From positions 1-64,000 of the forward strand of contig REAR01000057.1 of NCBI GenBank assembly GCA_004295245.1: a stretch of DNA of 64,000 nucleotides, written 5' to 3'. Source of the stretch: Sphingobacteriales bacterium (GTDB lineage: Bacteria; Bacteroidota; Bacteroidia; Chitinophagales; Chitinophagaceae). This document shows, piece by piece, positions 60,611 to 64,000 of this stretch; within the stretch, counting starts at the first letter, position 1, and every line of letters starts with the position of its first letter. Position numbers and translations under genes: made by a program. The notes under the pieces were generated by a model. That model was not told the DNA's origin. It saw only the letters and a program-made list of their open reading frames with translations, and made no database searches.

Positions 60611-60912
60611 GCTCATGGGTAATAATTTTGGATTACTGGTTTTTTCAGGTGAATGGATTTCATAAATAACGCAGTTTCAGTTATTTTCTTATGTATGGGC
60701 AGTTTTCTTTTGAATGGTGCTGCTTATACGGCTATCTATAAATGCCTGTTTTAAGGGTAAATTGGCAACTGATTGTGTTTCAAACCCGTTGGCTATAATT
60801 TTAATAGTGGTTTTTTTTATTAATACTCAAAAAAAGTAGCTCTAAAATTTTGCCACGTAAAATAAATTTCTATAATTGCACCATTGGACGATAATATGAT
60901 AATGATCAAGAG

Positions 60913-61290
60913 ATGAAGAAACAACTATTTACGTTAGAGTACCCGGTTCGGTGTTCCCCTTCTATCCTATACGAATTCTTAAGCACTCCTGCAGGCATGC
61001 AAGAGTGGTTTGCAGATAAAGTAGACGAAAGAGACAATGTTTTTATGTTTTCATGGAGCGGTTCAGTAGAGCAGGCGGAAGTTTTAGAAAAAGAAGAAGA
61101 TCAGTATATCCGCTTTCACTGGTTACATGCACCTAAAGAAGAATATTTTGAATTCAAAATAGAAAAATCTGAGGTAGCTAATCAAACCATTCTGATAGTA
61201 AAAGACTTTGCTGAAAAGAAAGACATAAAAGATCAAAGCCAATTGTGGGGCCATCAGATTAAAGATCTTTTTCACCGCATCGGCAGTTAA
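60913..61290 (+). CDS. START-like domain protein
   Basis: FTLEYPVRCSPSILYEFLSTPAGMQEWFADKV. Confidence 0.85.
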   Translation: MKKQLFTLEYPVRCSPSILYEFLSTPAGMQEWFADKVDERDNVFMFSWSGSVEQAEVLEKEEDQYIRFHWLHAPKEEYFEFKIEKSEVANQTILIVKDFAEKKDIKDQSQLWGHQIKDLFHRIGS

Positions 61291-61298
61291 TTTTATTA

Positions 61299-61350
61299 GG
61301 TAGCTAGCAGCAAAACTTTGTTCAACCATGGTTGCGTCGCACTCTTGTGC
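61299..61350 (+). repeat. dispersed unit, subfamily A
   Basis: ggtagctagcagcaaaactttgttcaaccatggttgcgtcgcactcttgtgc. Confidence 0.9.
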
Positions 61351-61363
61351 CGTAGCAATCAAC

Positions 61364-61960
61364 TCAGCCCAATAATTGTAGCAATAGTGCTGTATTATCG
61401 GCTAGCTTTGTTACTGCATGGTTCCATTCTTGCAGCGGGCATACAATGGTAAATTTAATAAATGGCATTGTTTTTAAAGCTTCTTCAGAGGGCCAGTTAT
61501 AACCAAGGCTGCATGCATATTCTTTTTCAATATTGAAATTAAATTCGTTATTGCCTGTTGCAATAAACAAGTTTTCTGAAATTGTTTTATTAGCGGCAAT
61601 AGCTGCTGCATAGGTTGCCGCATAGCTTCCTTTTAAATGCAGTGTGGTGCTAAAGTAGTTACCCCACCAAAAAAAATTGCGTACTGCAAAAACATCTTGT
61701 TTAGAAAACACGCGTGGGTAATCCAGTACCATGTAAGGCAACTGCTCATACTGCTCGCCTTTAGAAATTTTTGGCGCATTTTGCCAAATAGTTGTGCCTG
61801 TAATTTTACCGTAGCGCTGAGAGGCCGTTTGCATTTCTGCTGCAACCGCCCCCAGCACCTGGTACACTTTAGCCGTAATGCGGTGCTTTGTTAAAATCCA
61901 GTCTTTATTTAGTATCAGCTCTGATTCATTTGCTGAAAGCTGTATTTTTGACACTTCCAT
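61364..61960 (-). CDS. hypothetical protein
   Basis: Intact 198-aa ORF. Confidence 0.65.
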   Translation of the reverse strand: MEVSKIQLSANESELILNKDWILTKHRITAKVYQVLGAVAAEMQTASQRYGKITGTTIWQNAPKISKGEQYEQLPYMVLDYPRVFSKQDVFAVRNFFWWGNYFSTTLHLKGSYAATYAAAIAANKTISENLFIATGNNEFNFNIEKEYACSLGYNWPSEEALKTMPFIKFTIVCPLQEWNHAVTKLADNTALLLQLLG

Positions 61961-62000
61961 ACAGTAAAGTTATTCATCAAAAAAACAGCCCCGGCCTTTT

Positions 62001-63446
62001 GTGATAAAAAAGTTAGACCAATTAATTCTTAAAGCGTTTGTAGGGCCTTTTATTGCCACTTTTTTTATTACACTTTTTGTATTAGTACTGCAATTTTTCT
62101 GGTTATATATTGATGATATTGTGGGTAAGGGGCTTGACCTTGGTACTATTGGCCGGCTAATGAGTTATGTAAGTGCTACGGTGGTGCCACTGGCGCTTCC
62201 ACTGGCAGTACTGTTATCTTCTATAATGACTTTTGGTAACCTGGGCGAAACTTTTGAACTGGTAGCTATCAAATCGGCTGGTATTTCTTTAAGCCGGTTT
62301 ATGAGGCCCTTATTAGTAGCCTGCTTGTTTATTTGTGGTATTGCATTTTTGTTCAATAATTATATAATACCAGTTGCCAATTTAAAACTCAATACACTTA
62401 AATACGATATCATTGTTTCAAAACCCGCTTTTGATATTAAAGAAGGCATGTTTTACGATCGTATTGACGGATATGTTATTAAAATAGGAAAGAAGGAGAA
62501 AGACGGCACCACTATACACGACATTGTAGTGTATGAAAAAAATTATGGCTTACAGGATAATGTAATTTTTGCTAAGCATGGCCAGATGCGGGTTTCTGAT
62601 GATAAACGTTTTTTAGAGTTTCATTTGCAAGATGGTTGGAGGTATTCTGAAAAAGGCGAGCGAAATAATTTAACTACAGAATATGTACGCATGGGCTTTA
62701 AAAACTATAAGAAAGTATTTGACCTTAGTTCTTTTAAATTGAATAAAACCGAAGACAGTGTATTTAAAGATAACTGGCGCATGCTAAGTATACGGCAGTT
62801 AAATAAATCAATTGACTCATTAGTAGTAGTAACGGCCCGTTATAAATCAAAAGTAAAGACAGAAATGACTGGGTATCTTAGTTTTTCAAAATACCTGGAT
62901 AGTAATTGGAGTAAACACCCCCCTGCTAAAAAGCGTAAAAAATTTGAAGATATTATTGCTGATACAGCAAAAACCTATTCTATAGAAAAGGGCATTACAC
63001 AGGCAGGTGCTATAAAATCTGCATTAGAAGTAAACGCCGTAGAGTATGATAGTAAAAGAAAAGATTTGCGCTTTCATTTAATAGAATGGCACCGCAAGTT
63101 TACCATGTCTGTGGCTTGCCTGGTATTATTTTTAATTGGTGCTCCATTGGGCTCTATCATTAGAAAGGGAGGTATTGGTACACCGCTGGTATTTGCCGTT
63201 ATCTTCTTTGTTATCTTCTTTTTGCTAAACAATTTTGGAGAAAAATTTGTGAAGGAAGATGTATTGAGTCCGTTGGGTGGCATGTGGGTGGCTACAATTG
63301 TTTTAATACCAATGGGCCTTTTCTTAACCGTTAAGGCAATGCGGGATTCGCAGTTATTTAATAGCGAATCTTATTTAAGAGTATTTATGGTTATTAAAGG
63401 GTTTTTTAAAAAAACAAGCAGAGAAGAGACTACAAATAATATGTAA
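62001..63446 (+). CDS. LptF/LptG family permease
   Basis: GTG start; FVGPFIATFFITLFVLVLQFFWLYIDDIVGKG; VPLALPLAVLLSSIMTFGNLGE. Confidence 0.9.
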   Translation: MIKKLDQLILKAFVGPFIATFFITLFVLVLQFFWLYIDDIVGKGLDLGTIGRLMSYVSATVVPLALPLAVLLSSIMTFGNLGETFELVAIKSAGISLSRFMRPLLVACLFICGIAFLFNNYIIPVANLKLNTLKYDIIVSKPAFDIKEGMFYDRIDGYVIKIGKKEKDGTTIHDIVVYEKNYGLQDNVIFAKHGQMRVSDDKRFLEFHLQDGWRYSEKGERNNLTTEYVRMGFKNYKKVFDLSSFKLNKTEDSVFKDNWRMLSIRQLNKSIDSLVVVTARYKSKVKTEMTGYLSFSKYLDSNWSKHPPAKKRKKFEDIIADTAKTYSIEKGITQAGAIKSALEVNAVEYDSKRKDLRFHLIEWHRKFTMSVACLVLFLIGAPLGSIIRKGGIGTPLVFAVIFFVIFFLLNNFGEKFVKEDVLSPLGGMWVATIVLIPMGLFLTVKAMRDSQLFNSESYLRVFMVIKGFFKKTSREETTNNM

Positions 63447-63469
63447 CTTTATTTTACAATACCAATTAT

Positions 63470-64000
63470 ATGCCTGCATCTAATCACTCTCGCAGAAAAT
63501 TTATAAAGCAAACCACACAAACCGGATTATTAGTTGCCGGCGCAGGTGCTCTTCATTTGAATGCATGGGCATTAGGGGGTATTGCTAACAATTTACAAAC
63601 GGGGTTTGATCAAACTCCATTGCCTTATGCATATGCGGCGTTAGAGCCTTTTATTGATGCTGCAACAATGGAGTTGCATTACAGCAAACATGCCGCTGCG
63701 TACGCTAAAAATTTAAAGGAAGCAGTGGTTGCAGAAAATATAAATACACAACAATTGCTTGAAGCTGCCTTGGCTACCACCTCAAAATATTCTACCAAGT
63801 TTAGAAACAATGGAGGCGGACATTATAACCACGAGCTTTTTTGGCGTTGTATGAAGCCCGGAGCTGCTGCTGCCAAACCAGAAGGTGCATTGGCAAAAGC
63901 AATTGACAATAGCTTTAATTCTTTTGAAGCTTTTAAAACCCAATTTGCAGATGCTGCTAAGTCTCGTTTTGGTAGTGGTTGGGCCTGGCTGATAATTAGT
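63470..64000 (+). CDS. Fe/Mn superoxide dismutase with Tat-type signal peptide, truncated by window end
   Basis: My translation: MPASNHSRRKFIKQTTQTGLLVAGAGALHLNAWA...DQTPLPYAYAALEPFIDAATMELHYSKHAAAY...NGGGHYNHELFW...SRFGSGWAWL. Confidence 0.93.
   Translation, partial: MPASNHSRRKFIKQTTQTGLLVAGAGALHLNAWALGGIANNLQTGFDQTPLPYAYAALEPFIDAATMELHYSKHAAAYAKNLKEAVVAENINTQQLLEAALATTSKYSTKFRNNGGGHYNHELFWRCMKPGAAAAKPEGALAKAIDNSFNSFEAFKTQFADAAKSRFGSGWAWLIIS

Overview
The 64 kb window is chromosomal DNA from a Bacteroidota bacterium, most likely Chitinophagaceae-like. Evidence includes T9SS C-terminal sorting domains, a GldB homologue, TAnnTTTG-type promoters, a Bacteroidota-type AtpB and a Bacteroidota-type primary sigma factor. 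It is mostly ordinary housekeeping DNA: atpBEFHA, ffh, rpsP, rimM, sigma-70, rsmA, pdxA, nadE, LptF/G, ABC transporters, a PAS-kinase cluster, and secreted proteases. I saw no rRNA, tRNA, CRISPR array, phage or intact transposase. The most interesting signal is not a gene. It is a dense family of dispersed, strictly intergenic units: about 22 full units plus one internally deleted and one degenerate copy, roughly one per 2.7 kb. Most are 52 bp; two are 64 bp because they carry an inserted CCCGAACGTTCGGG-type palindrome. Consensus: GGTAGCCRGC-(variable)-TAGCARCATCGTTGC-[GTCGCACACTTCAAC or TACGCTCAGTTCAAC]. Units occur singly or as inverted pairs with unrelated spacers, often start at or next to a stop codon, and one lies inside the ATP synthase operon. 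They look like a REP/REPIN-like or structured 3'-UTR family that I do not recognise. Secondary points of interest are a secreted papain-like + WD40-caspase + TPR-like cluster, a separate secreted protein with a possible caspase/CHAT-like His/Cys motif, a terminator-like hairpin between atpE and atpF, absence of atpG after atpA, and a Tat-exported SOD truncated at the window end that the ORF track misses.
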